This document shows positions 54,115-63,195 of a stretch of 64,000 nt of DNA, piece by piece. A model generated the notes under the pieces. It did not search any database. It saw only the letters and a program-made list of their open reading frames with translations, and was not told where the DNA came from. A program made the position numbers and the translations under genes. How positions within the stretch are numbered: the stretch's first letter is position 1; each line of letters starts with the position of its first letter. The DNA comes from Metaclostridioides mangenotii (lineage in GTDB: Bacteria > Bacillota > Clostridia > Peptostreptococcales > Peptostreptococcaceae), in contig NZ_JAHLOF010000003.1 in NCBI RefSeq assembly GCF_018917235.1, positions 310,001-374,000 on the forward strand, written 5' to 3'.

Positions 54115-57100
54115 CTACCCCCTACCTACTCCATAACTAATTTCAAAACCTTTATTTCCAAGCCACTTATCTGTTTTTTCAAAGAATTTATTTCCATCAG
54201 CATCATTTTTTATAGTGTTATGCATTACAATGTGTGCGTAGTTTTGACTATTAGCGTAGGACTCCATTTGTTCTCTCATGTTCATCTGACTGGCTAAGGC
54301 TTTTGCAAATGGATGCATATGTCTCCCCTCTAAAGGAAGTACCGCCTCTTTTCCAGCTTCACCTACACCTATTACAGATGCACCTCCAAATATACCACCT
54401 TTTTTATACCAATTAACATTAAATCCTGAAGGGTACTCATAAGTTTGACCAAACACTGTAGCCTGAGACTTCTTCAAACTAAAGTGAGGGAGTTTAGGCA
54501 TTGATGGAGTAGGTATTTTTAATTTTAGGTTACTGAAGAAGTTTTTAAGTTTGTTCATTTTGTCTACAATCCAGTCATAAGCATTTTTAATAGGTCGCAT
54601 CATGAAGTTAGAAACACTTTCCCACGCTCTGCTTGTTACTCCTTTTATACTTTCCCATGCTCTACCTATTGCATCACCAACAGTCTTAGCCAAGTTTGTT
54701 ACTGTGTCCTTAGCCTGAGTAAACTTATTAACCATTGTTGTCTTTACATTTTCCCATGCATTTGAAGTAATTATTTTTGTCTGCTCCCATTTCTGAGATA
54801 CATTCTCTTTAATTGCTTCTACTACTGGTGCCATTGCTTCCTTCGCTTGGTTAATCTTTTCGTAAAGTGCATCTTTTAACTGTTGCCACTTCTGTCTTGT
54901 AAATCCTACTGCTTGTCCCCACTTCTCAGATATAACAGATGCTATCTCTTGTGCCTTTGTTGATGTTGCTTCCCACGCTTTTGTCATATGTTGAGTAACT
55001 GCATCTTTTACCTGATTCCATTTCTCTCCTGTAACTTGCTTAACTTGTTCCCACTTCTCATATAAGGCAGTACCTATCTCTTTAGCCTTGTTAACTACTG
55101 CATCTTTAGCGTCCATGATTGGCTTGATGATAGTGTCCTTAATCTTATTCCATACCGTTTCAGCTACCATTGCAATAGCGTCCCAAGCAATGTTTAAAGC
55201 CATCTTTACCAACAAGAATATACCTTCAAGAAGGGATTGTAATAGTGACATAGGAACCATTATAACATTCTTAATGTTTTCCCATGTTCCTTCAGCGTAA
55301 CTCTTTATACCTTCCCAAACTTCTACGAGAATAGCCTTAGTATCATTCCAGTTTTGTCGCATCCAGTCACCAACAGGTTCTGTTACAGACTTAATTCCAT
55401 CAGTGATACCAGTCCATGCATTAGTTGCTATTTCCTTTGTACCTTCCCAAACAGATTTAAGTGCATCACCTATACCAGTCCAAAACTGTACAGCCATATC
55501 CCTGTAGCCTTCCCATATAGCCACTATACCATCAATGATACCATTCCAAATATCTGACGCTTGTTGTTTCAAATCCTCCCAAGATTTAGATATGTTGCCT
55601 GTAATCTCACCCCATATTTCTGAAGCCCAGTTGGATAAGTCTGTCCATAACTTGTGGAAGTACTCTTTTATTTCATCCCAATGTTTATATATCTGATAAC
55701 CTATGTATACTACAGCTGCGATTGCTGCTACTATAGCTATGGTTTTTAAACTAACTATACCACTAATTGCTCCCCATGCTGAACTTGCTACACCTTTTAA
55801 TTTTGTAAAAGCCGTTCCGACTTTGGTAACGCTACCAGGTATTTTACTAACTGCTTTAAACACACTGCTTAAACCTTGCACAGCTCCATTGACGGCGGAT
55901 GCTCCTTTAAAGGCAACAGCCCAAGCGCCGGTTAAGGTTCCAAGTACGCTAAGAAGACTCCCTATGATAGTAAGTACAGGTCCAATTGCTATTACAATAC
56001 CGCCTATAACCATTATTAATTTCTGTGTCTCTGGGCTAGCTTCCGCAAACCTTTTAGCTAAATCTGCTATTGCTTTTAAGAATGGTTCCACTGCATCAAG
56101 GGCCTTGCTAAATGCATCCATAAGGGGCCCACCAACATCAATAGCAATATCTTTTAACTTATTTCTTAATATTTTAAGTTGTGACTCTAATGTCTCATAT
56201 CTCTTTTTAGCCTCTTCACTTAAGGCTGTATTTTCCTTCCAACCATCAGCCGAAGTCTTTAAGGATTTGCTTAGTAAATCACCAGCACCAGATAGTCTTA
56301 ACATTGTATCAACCTCTTGAGTTGATGTAATACCCATATCTTTTAATGCACCCGTGACATCTTCCCCTGAATCTTTTGCTTTTCCTAAACCTTTTACAAA
56401 CTCCACTAAAGCACCTGCGGCATCTTCCTTCCAAGCTTTTTGGAATTCGCTTGAACTCATACCAGCCGTTTTTGCAAACTGCTCTAGATTACCACCGCCA
56501 CTCATAACATCAGAGTTAATTTTTTGCATAACACGTGACATACTACCGCCACCGGCTTCAGCATTTATACCCAGAGAACTCATAGCAGCTGAAATCCCTA
56601 CAATGTCCGCCTCACTCATATTTGCTTGTTTTCCAGTACCTGCAAGCCTAAGTGACATTGCGACAATGTCAGCTTCAGTTGTTTTTGAATCATTACCGAG
56701 CGCAACTATACTCGATCCTAAATTACTAAAGCTCTTTTGCGGCATGTCGGTGATCGCTGCTAATTTAGCTAGAGACATTGCCGCTTCTTCGGAACTTAGG
56801 TTTGTGGATTCGCCCATATCTATCATTACCCTTGAGAATCCTAAGACATTCTCTGTCTTAATACCAAGTTGCCCTGCCGCTTCTGCTACTGCTGAGATCT
56901 CCGTTGTACTTGCCGGGATCTCCTTGGCCATATCTCTTATCCCATTTTCAAGATCCTTGTAAGAGATAATTGTTTTCCCATTTGCATCCTTTACTTCATC
57001 AACTGTCTTCTTTACACCAGTAAAAGCACTATCGAAATCACTTGCAGCCTTAATGGCCCCTCCGCCTAATGCAACTAGCGGTACGGATACACCTTTTGTA

Positions 57101-57549
57101 AGGTTTTTACCAGTTTCTTTTAAACCTTCACCGGCTTTAAGCATTTTATCTGAAGCTTGCTTAACCTTGTTACCAGCATCTGCGTATTCATTTGCAAACT
57201 CTTGCGATGCAATTCTAGCTTCTAGTAACTCTTGTTCAAGTTTATTTACTTCCTCAGAGCTTTCACCATACTCAGACTTAGCTGTTTCTAATTGCTGCTC
57301 TAAATTCTGTACTTGTTTGGCTGAATTTTCCATAGCCTTTTGTAGATACTCTTGCCTTGCTTTTAATTTATCTGCTTCGCTTGCATTGTTACCAAGGCTC
57401 TTTACTTGTAGTTCATACTCTTTGCTTAATTTTTCAGATGTTGCAAATGATTTATTTAAGGTTGAAATAGCTTTATTTATATTAGATATCTCAGAATTGA
57501 ACTGTTTGTTGACTAAAGTATATTGAACTTTAATTTCTGTATTTGCCAA
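54115..57549 (-). CDS. Tail tape measure protein
   Basis: An 1144-residue TP901-type tape-measure protein that sets tail length and enters the cell envelope with DNA. Residues 1-130 are coiled coil; the TP901 core domain includes KEIPASTTEISAVAEAAGQLG and DMGESTNLSSEEAAMSLAKL; a hydrophobic stretch lies near 505-560 (KLIMVIGGIVIAIGPVLTII). The second half holds many Trp-containing helical repeats (units such as WEGTKEIATNAWTGITDGIK). The C-terminus has GGASVIGVGEAGKEAVLPLE, usual in tape measures. It follows the tail-chaperone frameshift region. Confidence 0.95.
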   Translation of the reverse strand: MANTEIKVQYTLVNKQFNSEISNINKAISTLNKSFATSEKLSKEYELQVKSLGNNASEADKLKARQEYLQKAMENSAKQVQNLEQQLETAKSEYGESSEEVNKLEQELLEARIASQEFANEYADAGNKVKQASDKMLKAGEGLKETGKNLTKGVSVPLVALGGGAIKAASDFDSAFTGVKKTVDEVKDANGKTIISYKDLENGIRDMAKEIPASTTEISAVAEAAGQLGIKTENVLGFSRVMIDMGESTNLSSEEAAMSLAKLAAITDMPQKSFSNLGSSIVALGNDSKTTEADIVAMSLRLAGTGKQANMSEADIVGISAAMSSLGINAEAGGGSMSRVMQKINSDVMSGGGNLEQFAKTAGMSSSEFQKAWKEDAAGALVEFVKGLGKAKDSGEDVTGALKDMGITSTQEVDTMLRLSGAGDLLSKSLKTSADGWKENTALSEEAKKRYETLESQLKILRNKLKDIAIDVGGPLMDAFSKALDAVEPFLKAIADLAKRFAEASPETQKLIMVIGGIVIAIGPVLTIIGSLLSVLGTLTGAWAVAFKGASAVNGAVQGLSSVFKAVSKIPGSVTKVGTAFTKLKGVASSAWGAISGIVSLKTIAIVAAIAAVVYIGYQIYKHWDEIKEYFHKLWTDLSNWASEIWGEITGNISKSWEDLKQQASDIWNGIIDGIVAIWEGYRDMAVQFWTGIGDALKSVWEGTKEIATNAWTGITDGIKSVTEPVGDWMRQNWNDTKAILVEVWEGIKSYAEGTWENIKNVIMVPMSLLQSLLEGIFLLVKMALNIAWDAIAMVAETVWNKIKDTIIKPIMDAKDAVVNKAKEIGTALYEKWEQVKQVTGEKWNQVKDAVTQHMTKAWEATSTKAQEIASVISEKWGQAVGFTRQKWQQLKDALYEKINQAKEAMAPVVEAIKENVSQKWEQTKIITSNAWENVKTTMVNKFTQAKDTVTNLAKTVGDAIGRAWESIKGVTSRAWESVSNFMMRPIKNAYDWIVDKMNKLKNFFSNLKLKIPTPSMPKLPHFSLKKSQATVFGQTYEYPSGFNVNWYKKGGIFGGASVIGVGEAGKEAVLPLEGRHMHPFAKALASQMNMREQMESYANSQNYAHIVMHNTIKNDADGNKFFEKTDKWLGNKGFEISYGVGRG

Positions 57550-57580
57550 TATTTCTCACCTTCTTTCGGTTATTGACATA

Positions 57581-57612
57581 AAAAAAAGAAGAGGTTTTAA
57601 TCTCTTCTTTTA
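57581..57612 (-). terminator. Hairpin at end of tail-chaperone extension
   Basis: AAAAGAAGAG and CTCTTCTTTT form a 10-bp stem followed on the minus strand by eight T. It overlaps the stop codon of the frameshifted product and precedes the tape-measure gene, so it may partly end transcription. Confidence 0.75.
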
Positions 57613-57771
57613 ATCATCTCCACTATTTCTCCAACCTTCTATTGCTATTTTATTTATCATTAACCTATTTAATCTATATATTGGAATATCCCAAATATCA
57701 TTGCCTAATTTAAAAAAATAAGCGTAGATTGAATAAGCATCTTCGACACAATTTATTTCGAATTCTGGTAC
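57610..57771 (-). CDS. Tail chaperone C-terminal extension made by -1 frameshift
   Basis: After the slippery heptamer at 57777-57771 the -1 frame is open for 53 codons, beginning VPEFEINCVEDAYSIYAYFF and ending IEGWRNSGDD with a stop at 57610. It has no start codon of its own. The Trp and Tyr-rich reading resembles the T part of G/GT tail assembly chaperones, and its place just before the tape-measure gene is the usual one. Confidence 0.8.
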   Translation of the reverse strand, partial: VPEFEINCVEDAYSIYAYFFKLGNDIWDIPIYRLNRLMINKIAIEGWRNSGDD

Positions 57772-58160
57772 TTTTTTTTCGATTTACCAGTGTTCTTTGT
57801 TGATTTTTGGAAGTTTTGTGCAAGTTGTGGCTTAGATTTTACATTCCCAGATAGCATTCCTCCAATTATTTCAACACAAAGTTCTAAATCTACTGGAACG
57901 TTACTGTCAAATTCTTCTTTGCCCATTCCATTTGGATTAGCATTTAAATACGCCATATATGGGGCATTTAACATATCGGTATCAGTTATTCCTCCAAGGG
58001 CATCTGATGGATTACCGCTTTTAGTTACAATTCCCATCATCGCGGATAGTATATTTTTTGAAAAATACCCCTGTTCTTGTGCTTTTAAAAAGGCATTAAG
58101 AGTAATGCTTGTATCCAGTTTTACTTCTTTTCCATTATTTAAAGTTATATATTTAATCAT
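57753..58160 (-). CDS. Tail assembly chaperone (gpG-like)
   Basis: A 135-residue protein between the tail-tube and tape-measure genes, the position of gpG-type chaperones that coat the tape measure. It contains TLNNGKEVKLDTSITLNAFL at the start and an unusually basic end (STKNTGKSKKKYQNSK) in the frameshift region. The slippery A-AAA-AAG at 57777-57771 near its 3' end can produce a longer GT protein. Two bases separate it from the tail-tube gene. Confidence 0.85.
   Translation of the reverse strand: MIKYITLNNGKEVKLDTSITLNAFLKAQEQGYFSKNILSAMMGIVTKSGNPSDALGGITDTDMLNAPYMAYLNANPNGMGKEEFDSNVPVDLELCVEIIGGMLSGNVKSKPQLAQNFQKSTKNTGKSKKKYQNSK
57771..57777 (-). promoter_or_regulatory. Programmed -1 frameshift site A-AAA-AAG
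   Basis: On the minus strand TCG-AAA-AAA-AAG contains the heptamer A-AAA-AAG in the chaperone frame, the strongest known bacterial -1 slippery type (as in dnaX). The -1 frame then stays open for 53 codons, while the zero frame stops within 9 codons. A stimulatory structure downstream was not established. Confidence 0.8.
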
Positions 58161-58161
58161 A

Positions 58162-58743
58162 TTATTCCCCCTCTTTCGCTTCTCTTATCTTTTCTTGATC
58201 AAATTTAGTGTGCCATTCATTAACTAAAGTTTCATCTAATTCAGATTTAAATGCTTCATAGTGATAATTTTTATGTTTATCAGGTAATACCTTAAATTCT
58301 AATTCTATTTCAGCAACTTCATCTTCTCCATTTTTTATTTTAAGTTCAAGTCCACTTGCTATTGTGACAACTGGATAAGCTATCATTAAAGTATCAGTTT
58401 CCCACAAATCATACTCGTCAAACGTTAGGGTACCTTTCTTACCTTTAGAATTTGCTCCGTAAGAGTATACACCGGCTTTTAATCCTTCTGTGCTTATTCC
58501 AAATACATCCCTTAACATTTCTCTAGTAATATGACCTACATACTTAAGTGTCATTTCTTCTATCTTACTTTTTGTATCCACAATTGTACCTTCAGCAATT
58601 TTATTAATCTCCTTAGTTTTTGCTGCCACTTCAAGCTCCCCAGTATCTCCAAACTTCTTAGCTGCCAAATCACCCTCAAATAACATATTTGCATTTGTAA
58701 CTTTATATATTGAGAATTGCTCGTCTCTTTTAACTGCGTTCAT
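58162..58743 (-). CDS. Major tail (tube) protein
   Basis: A 193-residue protein of the siphovirus major tail protein family (phi13/TP901-type). Its order between the HK97 gp10-like gene and the tail chaperone and its beta-rich composition (GDLAAKKFGDTGELEVAAKT, YGANSKGKKGTLTFDEYDLW) fit a tube subunit. It lies 11 bases after the gp10-like gene. Identification rests largely on synteny. Confidence 0.85.
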   Translation of the reverse strand: MNAVKRDEQFSIYKVTNANMLFEGDLAAKKFGDTGELEVAAKTKEINKIAEGTIVDTKSKIEEMTLKYVGHITREMLRDVFGISTEGLKAGVYSYGANSKGKKGTLTFDEYDLWETDTLMIAYPVVTIASGLELKIKNGEDEVAEIELEFKVLPDKHKNYHYEAFKSELDETLVNEWHTKFDQEKIREAKEGE

Positions 58744-58754
58744 ATTTATTCCTC

Positions 58755-59171
58755 CTACATTTGTATTTTTAATTGTTCTTCTATAATTTTCATAATATCT
58801 TTAAATAAAAGATCTTCTTTTGATTTCAAACCTTCTTCAAAGAATCGTTGCGCTATTAAATTGCTTGTTCCTCTTCCTTCGTCAGGGAACACAAGATATC
58901 CAAAACTACCACTTTTATTTGCAGCTCCGCCTTTTGCGTAAACTTCAAAACCTAAATTTAAAGCCTGTATTTTTAAAGGATTTGAGGTTTTAGCATGTTT
59001 TTTATTTCTATTTGATACAGGCATAAAACCTATTATGGCTTGCATTACTTGTTTACTGCCTTTTATGTGTAGATATTCATTTATTTTAGGCTCTAAATTA
59101 ACAACACTTTTCTTTAATGCTTCTTCTAATTTCTTAGAGTTATCGAAATTTAAATCATACCTAGCCCCCAT
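58755..59171 (-). CDS. HK97 gp10-like tail completion protein
   Basis: A 138-residue protein with an N-terminal helix (SKKLEEALKKSVVNLEPKIN), a basic patch (MPVSNRNKKHAKTSN) and a beta-rich end (GYLVFPDEGRGTSNLIAQRF), typical of the HK97 gp10 family that acts in head-tail joining. Its start overlaps the stop of the preceding gene by one base. Confidence 0.82.
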   Translation of the reverse strand: MGARYDLNFDNSKKLEEALKKSVVNLEPKINEYLHIKGSKQVMQAIIGFMPVSNRNKKHAKTSNPLKIQALNLGFEVYAKGGAANKSGSFGYLVFPDEGRGTSNLIAQRFFEEGLKSKEDLLFKDIMKIIEEQLKIQM

Positions 59172-59521
59172 TACATCACCCTATCTATATGATGAAATAC
59201 GAAAGTAACCATTTTAGCTTCTACGTCCAAATCTTGTATTTTACCGTTATCTATCTCCGTTCTATCAAAGAATAAAGCATGTTTTTTACACGTTTCTATT
59301 AATTCAATTTGATTAATTGTAGATTGATCTCTTGTAAAAAAAGATAAATAAAAATTAGTTAAGTATTGGGTTGTGCCAGTCTGAGCCTTTGTTATTTCTC
59401 CATCATCATTATAAATAAAGAAGGACGGGTTCTTTTCAACCTCGTCCTTTCTTATATTCATTGCAAAAGTAGGATACATATTATTTAAGTTGTTTATTAA
59501 TTTATCCAGGTCTTTAATCAT
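59171..59521 (-). CDS. Putative tail terminator/minor head-tail protein
   Basis: A 116-residue protein. Features such as DLDKLINNLNNMYPTFAMNI at the start and TQYLTNFYLSFFT in the middle resemble tail terminator or DUF-type head-tail proteins that cap the tail tube. The gene overlaps its neighbours on both sides. The exact role within the connector set is not certain. Confidence 0.7.
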   Translation of the reverse strand: MIKDLDKLINNLNNMYPTFAMNIRKDEVEKNPSFFIYNDDGEITKAQTGTTQYLTNFYLSFFTRDQSTINQIELIETCKKHALFFDRTEIDNGKIQDLDVEAKMVTFVFHHIDRVM

Positions 59522-59861
59522 CTAATGACCTCCTTTTTGCTAAATATAAATACATATATTTACGTTCATTATCATAATCAATTTTAACTATATCGAAAAA
59601 TTCCTTATCCATCTTAACTATGTGGGATTCTTCAATATTTTTTACATAGTAAGCTTTTACTTTTATATCTAGCTTATTTGCAATTCCGTAATATTGATTA
59701 TAGTCAATCTCTCGAATCGACTTATACTTAAATTTTAATCTTCCTTCAACTATAAATTTAGTCTTAGGGTTTTTACCTAAACTGTCTCTTTTGGTTTCTT
59801 TTGTTCCATAAAATAGTAATCCCGAATTTAGTTCCTCACCATTATTTTTATTGAATCGCAA
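59514..59861 (-). CDS. Head-tail joining protein
   Basis: A 115-residue protein from the TTG at 59861 (KLRFNKNNGEELNSGLL, where L is the start), the position that gives the usual length of head-tail joining (stopper) proteins; in-frame ATGs further up lie deep inside the previous gene. It contains SIREIDYNQYYGIANKLDI and a DYDNERKYMYLYLAKR end. It overlaps the connector gene by 14 bases; with no clear ribosome site at the TTG, coupled translation is possible. Confidence 0.65.
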   Translation of the reverse strand: MRFNKNNGEELNSGLLFYGTKETKRDSLGKNPKTKFIVEGRLKFKYKSIREIDYNQYYGIANKLDIKVKAYYVKNIEESHIVKMDKEFFDIVKIDYDNERKYMYLYLAKRRSLDD

Positions 59862-60099
59862 TTTGTATTTGAAGATTAAGAATATCCGACCTAAAATTCT
59901 GTTCAAAATATGCAACAGATCCATTCCAAGCATATCTGCAATATTCTTTTAATAATCGAGATGCCAGGGGGCTTGAATCAAAATCAACATCCCCTACCCT
60001 AGCAATTATAAATGCTTTACCTTCCTCGATTATCTCTTCTATTTCCTCATTATCGTAATCCCAAGTTATGTTGAGTCTACGTTTAATTTTTTCTAACAT
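59848..60099 (-). CDS. Head-tail connector (gp6/adaptor-like)
   Basis: An 83-residue helical protein (IKRRLNITWDYDNEEIEEII, AFIIARVGDVDF, LLKEYCRYAWNGSVAYFEQN) of the phage gp6/QLRG connector type that joins portal and tail. ATG 60099 overlaps the stop of a 13-codon upstream ORF, which has the good ribosome site, so translation may depend on re-initiation. Confidence 0.85.
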   Translation of the reverse strand: MLEKIKRRLNITWDYDNEEIEEIIEEGKAFIIARVGDVDFDSSPLASRLLKEYCRYAWNGSVAYFEQNFRSDILNLQIQIAIQ

Positions 60100-60134
60100 G
60101 TATTATAAATTCGGGTATTGATAAATTTTTGCAT
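60093..60134 (-). CDS. 13-codon leader ORF coupled to connector gene
   Basis: AAAGGAGG is 9 bases before ATG 60134; MQKFINTRIYNTC ends in TAG overlapping the connector ATG. The connector start itself has no Shine-Dalgarno sequence. It could be a translational coupling leader or a leftover. Confidence 0.4.
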   Translation of the reverse strand: MQKFINTRIYNTC

Positions 60135-60141
60135 AAAAAAA

Positions 60142-60159
60142 TAACCTCCTTTAAGGTTA
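60142..60159 (-). terminator. Weak hairpin after capsid gene
   Basis: TAACCT and AGGTTA pair around CCTTTA, followed on the minus strand by a run of seven T. It could lower transcription after the capsid gene and also contains the leader ribosome site. Confidence 0.5.
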
Positions 60160-60169
60160 CTACTTATTT

Positions 60170-61294
60170 TTATTCTCCTGTTCCTGTCTCTGGAGCACCT
60201 AATTTTGATATATCAAATGTTAAGAAAGATTTTGCTTCAATAGGCTTTCCATGTCCTGTCATTTTAGTAATATAAATTCTTTCATCTTCTAAGAAATGGT
60301 ATTCGTCTGAGAACTGTATCATTGAATTAAATCCTATTCCCATAAAATAATCCTCTGGTACACAAGCTATCATTTTACCTTCCGGTACATAAACAGATTG
60401 TACAATATCAGCCGCTATCGGTAATTTATTAAATACATAGTTACCGTTTAGATCCTGTACAGTTGTTTGAGGGAATATTTTTTCCCAGTAATCTCCAGGA
60501 TTACATACTAGTATTATACTTTGAACTGTTTTTACTTTACCATCAACTAAAGGTTTCATGACAAGCATACCAAGTGTAGCTGGTTTTAAATCAGGAAGAG
60601 CTACAGCAGTTCTATCCGGATAACCAGTCGTTGGATTAACAGATTTCGTTATATCTTTTAACATACCAATAGGTTGATCTACACCAGTTCCAGTTATAAT
60701 GGCTTTTTCAAGTCCAATAGCAATAGATTCTTGTAATATTGCCCTTACAAATTTATCTAACCAAATAGGACCAAGAGCCAACATATCTTTAGATAGTGGA
60801 ACAAAAGCCGATAATTTGTTTAGTTGTGTATCTATAACCTCAAAGCTATTGTCTAATTTCTTAGTTATCTCACTACCTAGTTTCCCCCAAACAGCTCCCT
60901 CGGCATCTGCTTTTCTTGCAAGCCATCTTGTTATACCTGTTGTATTAACCAGTTGTATTTTAGTTAAAAGTGGGTGCTGTGCCTCTAAATCCTTAAATAT
61001 CCTATCGATTACAGTCACCGGCATTAATTCTTCTTTGCCTTTAAATCCTCCGTCTGATAAAACTTCATTGTAATACTTAGTTTCTGCAGTTGTTAGTACT
61101 CTTAAACCTCTTTCATTAAGTACATTTTGATCTCTCAATTGTTCATCAGTTATCCTCTTAGCTTCAGCTATTATATTAGCTTCTATAATTTTTGAAGCTT
61201 CTAACTGATATTTAACAAAGTCCTCTTCATTTTCTGCACCTATTGCTTTAGCAAATAGCTCTTCTACACTTAACTCTAAATCTTTATTTTTCAT
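60170..61294 (-). CDS. HK97-family major capsid protein
   Basis: A 374-residue capsid protein. About the first 100 residues are helical and Glu-rich (SVEELFAKAIGAENEEDFVK, EASKIIEANIIAEAKRITDE), like the scaffolding delta domain cut off by the prohead protease. The mature part has LMPVTVIDRIFKDLEAQHPL, AVWGKLGSEI and the YITKMTGHGKPIEAKSFL C-terminal strand. The start overlaps the protease stop (TAATG). Confidence 0.93.
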   Translation of the reverse strand: MKNKDLELSVEELFAKAIGAENEEDFVKYQLEASKIIEANIIAEAKRITDEQLRDQNVLNERGLRVLTTAETKYYNEVLSDGGFKGKEELMPVTVIDRIFKDLEAQHPLLTKIQLVNTTGITRWLARKADAEGAVWGKLGSEITKKLDNSFEVIDTQLNKLSAFVPLSKDMLALGPIWLDKFVRAILQESIAIGLEKAIITGTGVDQPIGMLKDITKSVNPTTGYPDRTAVALPDLKPATLGMLVMKPLVDGKVKTVQSIILVCNPGDYWEKIFPQTTVQDLNGNYVFNKLPIAADIVQSVYVPEGKMIACVPEDYFMGIGFNSMIQFSDEYHFLEDERIYITKMTGHGKPIEAKSFLTFDISKLGAPETGTGE

Positions 61295-61977
61295 TATTTA
61301 ACATCCTTTCTAAATTTATTTAATATATTTGTTTTTGGTTCTTCATGCTTTTTATATTTATTTAAAATACTTGCTTTAATTAATTCTTGTTTTTGTTGTG
61401 GTTCCTGATTAACTACGCTATTAGCAAAACCTAACGTTATACACTCTTCAGCAGTTAAATAACTTTCATCGTCTAAAAGTTGAATTAACTCTTCCTCAGT
61501 TCCTATAAATTTGTTCATATAACTTTGTCTAACGGATGAATTTATTTTCTCTAGTTTGTCTGCTTCAGCCCTTAATTCACTAGCATTTCCCTCAGCATAA
61601 GTCCAAGCATTATGTATCATCATCATAGCGTTATTAGGCATAACTATTTCATCAGCCCCCATAGCTATTATTGATGCAGCACTCGCAGCTATTGAGTCAA
61701 TGTATGCTACAACTTTACCTTCATAATTCTTTAATTGATTGCAAATCGCTATTCCAGCAAAGGCATCTCCGCCATAACTATTTATGTGTAGGTTGATTTG
61801 CTTGCCCTCGGCTTGTTTTAACTGGTCTTGTATTTGCTGAGGGCATGTATATTCATCTTCATCATACCAATAGCTCTTTTGATTCAAAATAGGACCATAT
61901 AATAGAAAATCTAATTCCGAATCCGATGTTTCAACAATCTCGCATTTTACCGGTATTTTTTTAGTTTTCATTTCCAT
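61294..61977 (-). CDS. Prohead protease (ClpP-like, S14)
   Basis: A 227-residue head maturation protease. I chose ATG 61977, with GGTGG 8 bases upstream; a GTG at 61989 is an alternative. The catalytic Ser lies in SIAASAASIIAMGADEI, the His in MMMIHNAWTYAEG, and INSYGGDAFAGIAICNQL corresponds to the oxyanion region. It should trim the capsid delta domain. It overlaps the portal gene end. Confidence 0.9.
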   Translation of the reverse strand: MEMKTKKIPVKCEIVETSDSELDFLLYGPILNQKSYWYDEDEYTCPQQIQDQLKQAEGKQINLHINSYGGDAFAGIAICNQLKNYEGKVVAYIDSIAASAASIIAMGADEIVMPNNAMMMIHNAWTYAEGNASELRAEADKLEKINSSVRQSYMNKFIGTEEELIQLLDDESYLTAEECITLGFANSVVNQEPQQKQELIKASILNKYKKHEEPKTNILNKFRKDVK

Positions 61978-63178
61978 CACTTTCACCACCTTTCAAATAG
62001 TTTGATATTTCTTGATAGTTCTTAGTTATCATGTACATATTAGCCCAATCCTCACTTATTTCTTCTTCTCTTAACATATCTCTAACCCAATTTGAATTTA
62101 CTGAACCTATTCTATATAAAGCCTCTGCACTTGAAGCAAGTTTAAGAGGATCGTAACCTTTAATTGTATTAGTTTTAACTTTTATCTTTGATCCTTTTAA
62201 AATCTCGTCTTTACCGTATAGTTTTCGGTTTATTTCATCCTCAATTAGTGATGCTATAGGATTCATACCAAATGTAATAAAGTTATCTGTCATAGCTTCA
62301 ACGTCTGCCACATCTCCTTTTAATAATCCTCTAGGTATGTTAAAGGCATCAGCACAAATATTTAAAATATCATCAAATAAACGCCTGATATCATCAGTTG
62401 TCTGACCATTAGATTTTTTAGCGGTATCATTATTTGAAGTAGATCCTCCTGATACAATTTCGAGTCCATCTTCAATAGGTGTAACTGAATCATTTTCAGA
62501 AAAATAACCTCTCATTCTGTTTTTAAATATATCGTCAAGAGTTGTGTCATATTCTGATTCTCCAGTTTCCGGATCTACTTTGGTTTTTAATTGTGCAAAG
62601 GTTGTTCCTATTTTCAAGAATAACTTTTTGCTATTATTCCGATTATAGTTTTTAATAGAAGTTGTAATTAATTTTCCGTAGCTATTATAAACATCTTCGA
62701 TATAATACTTTACACTTGAATTATTTAACTTAAGCCTCAATACCTCACTTTCTTTAAATTTTTTCGTAAAGGTATAATCACCAATAGTTACTTCACTATA
62801 AATATTTTCTGAATTTGGAAATTCTTCTAGAGTGTAGCTGTCCGCAACTAAAAAATCCCCATTATTGTTTTGAACTATCAAACAACCTTGGGGATTTGTA
62901 ACCATATTAAATACAACTGCATTCCAAAAATCTGATGCATTTTGGTTTTTATTTGGCTCGATGTTAAACGTATACCAAATATCTGCTTTTAATTTTTCTC
63001 TTTGATTGTAAGTTTCAAAAGTACATTGAGTTAAAGCATTTGCTATCTTATTCATACAAATTGCTAAAGCGTATTCTTTATAACATGTTTCTGCGGTTAT
63101 AATTAGAGTTTTATCAGTAGTTTCTATTTTAGGCCTCTGAAAAGATGTGCGCCCAAATAAGTTATTTAAAAACCCCAC
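61961..63178 (-). CDS. Phage portal protein (HK97 family)
   Basis: A 405-residue portal subunit forming the dodecameric DNA gate. Motifs include GCLIVQNNNGDFLVADS, SGGSTSNNDTAKKSNGQT, and the segment IPRGLLKGDVADVEAMTDNF. The start follows GAAGGTGAATTAAG. It overlaps the protease gene by 17-29 bases. Confidence 0.92.
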   Translation of the reverse strand: MGFLNNLFGRTSFQRPKIETTDKTLIITAETCYKEYALAICMNKIANALTQCTFETYNQREKLKADIWYTFNIEPNKNQNASDFWNAVVFNMVTNPQGCLIVQNNNGDFLVADSYTLEEFPNSENIYSEVTIGDYTFTKKFKESEVLRLKLNNSSVKYYIEDVYNSYGKLITTSIKNYNRNNSKKLFLKIGTTFAQLKTKVDPETGESEYDTTLDDIFKNRMRGYFSENDSVTPIEDGLEIVSGGSTSNNDTAKKSNGQTTDDIRRLFDDILNICADAFNIPRGLLKGDVADVEAMTDNFITFGMNPIASLIEDEINRKLYGKDEILKGSKIKVKTNTIKGYDPLKLASSAEALYRIGSVNSNWVRDMLREEEISEDWANMYMITKNYQEISNYLKGGESDGNEN

Positions 63179-63195
63179 TTAATTCACCTTCTTTC

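Noticed and set aside
56354..57526. Ser-rich ORFs opposite the tape-measure gene
   Set aside because: Antisense shadows; the long coding frame with clear TP901 motifs is on the other strand.
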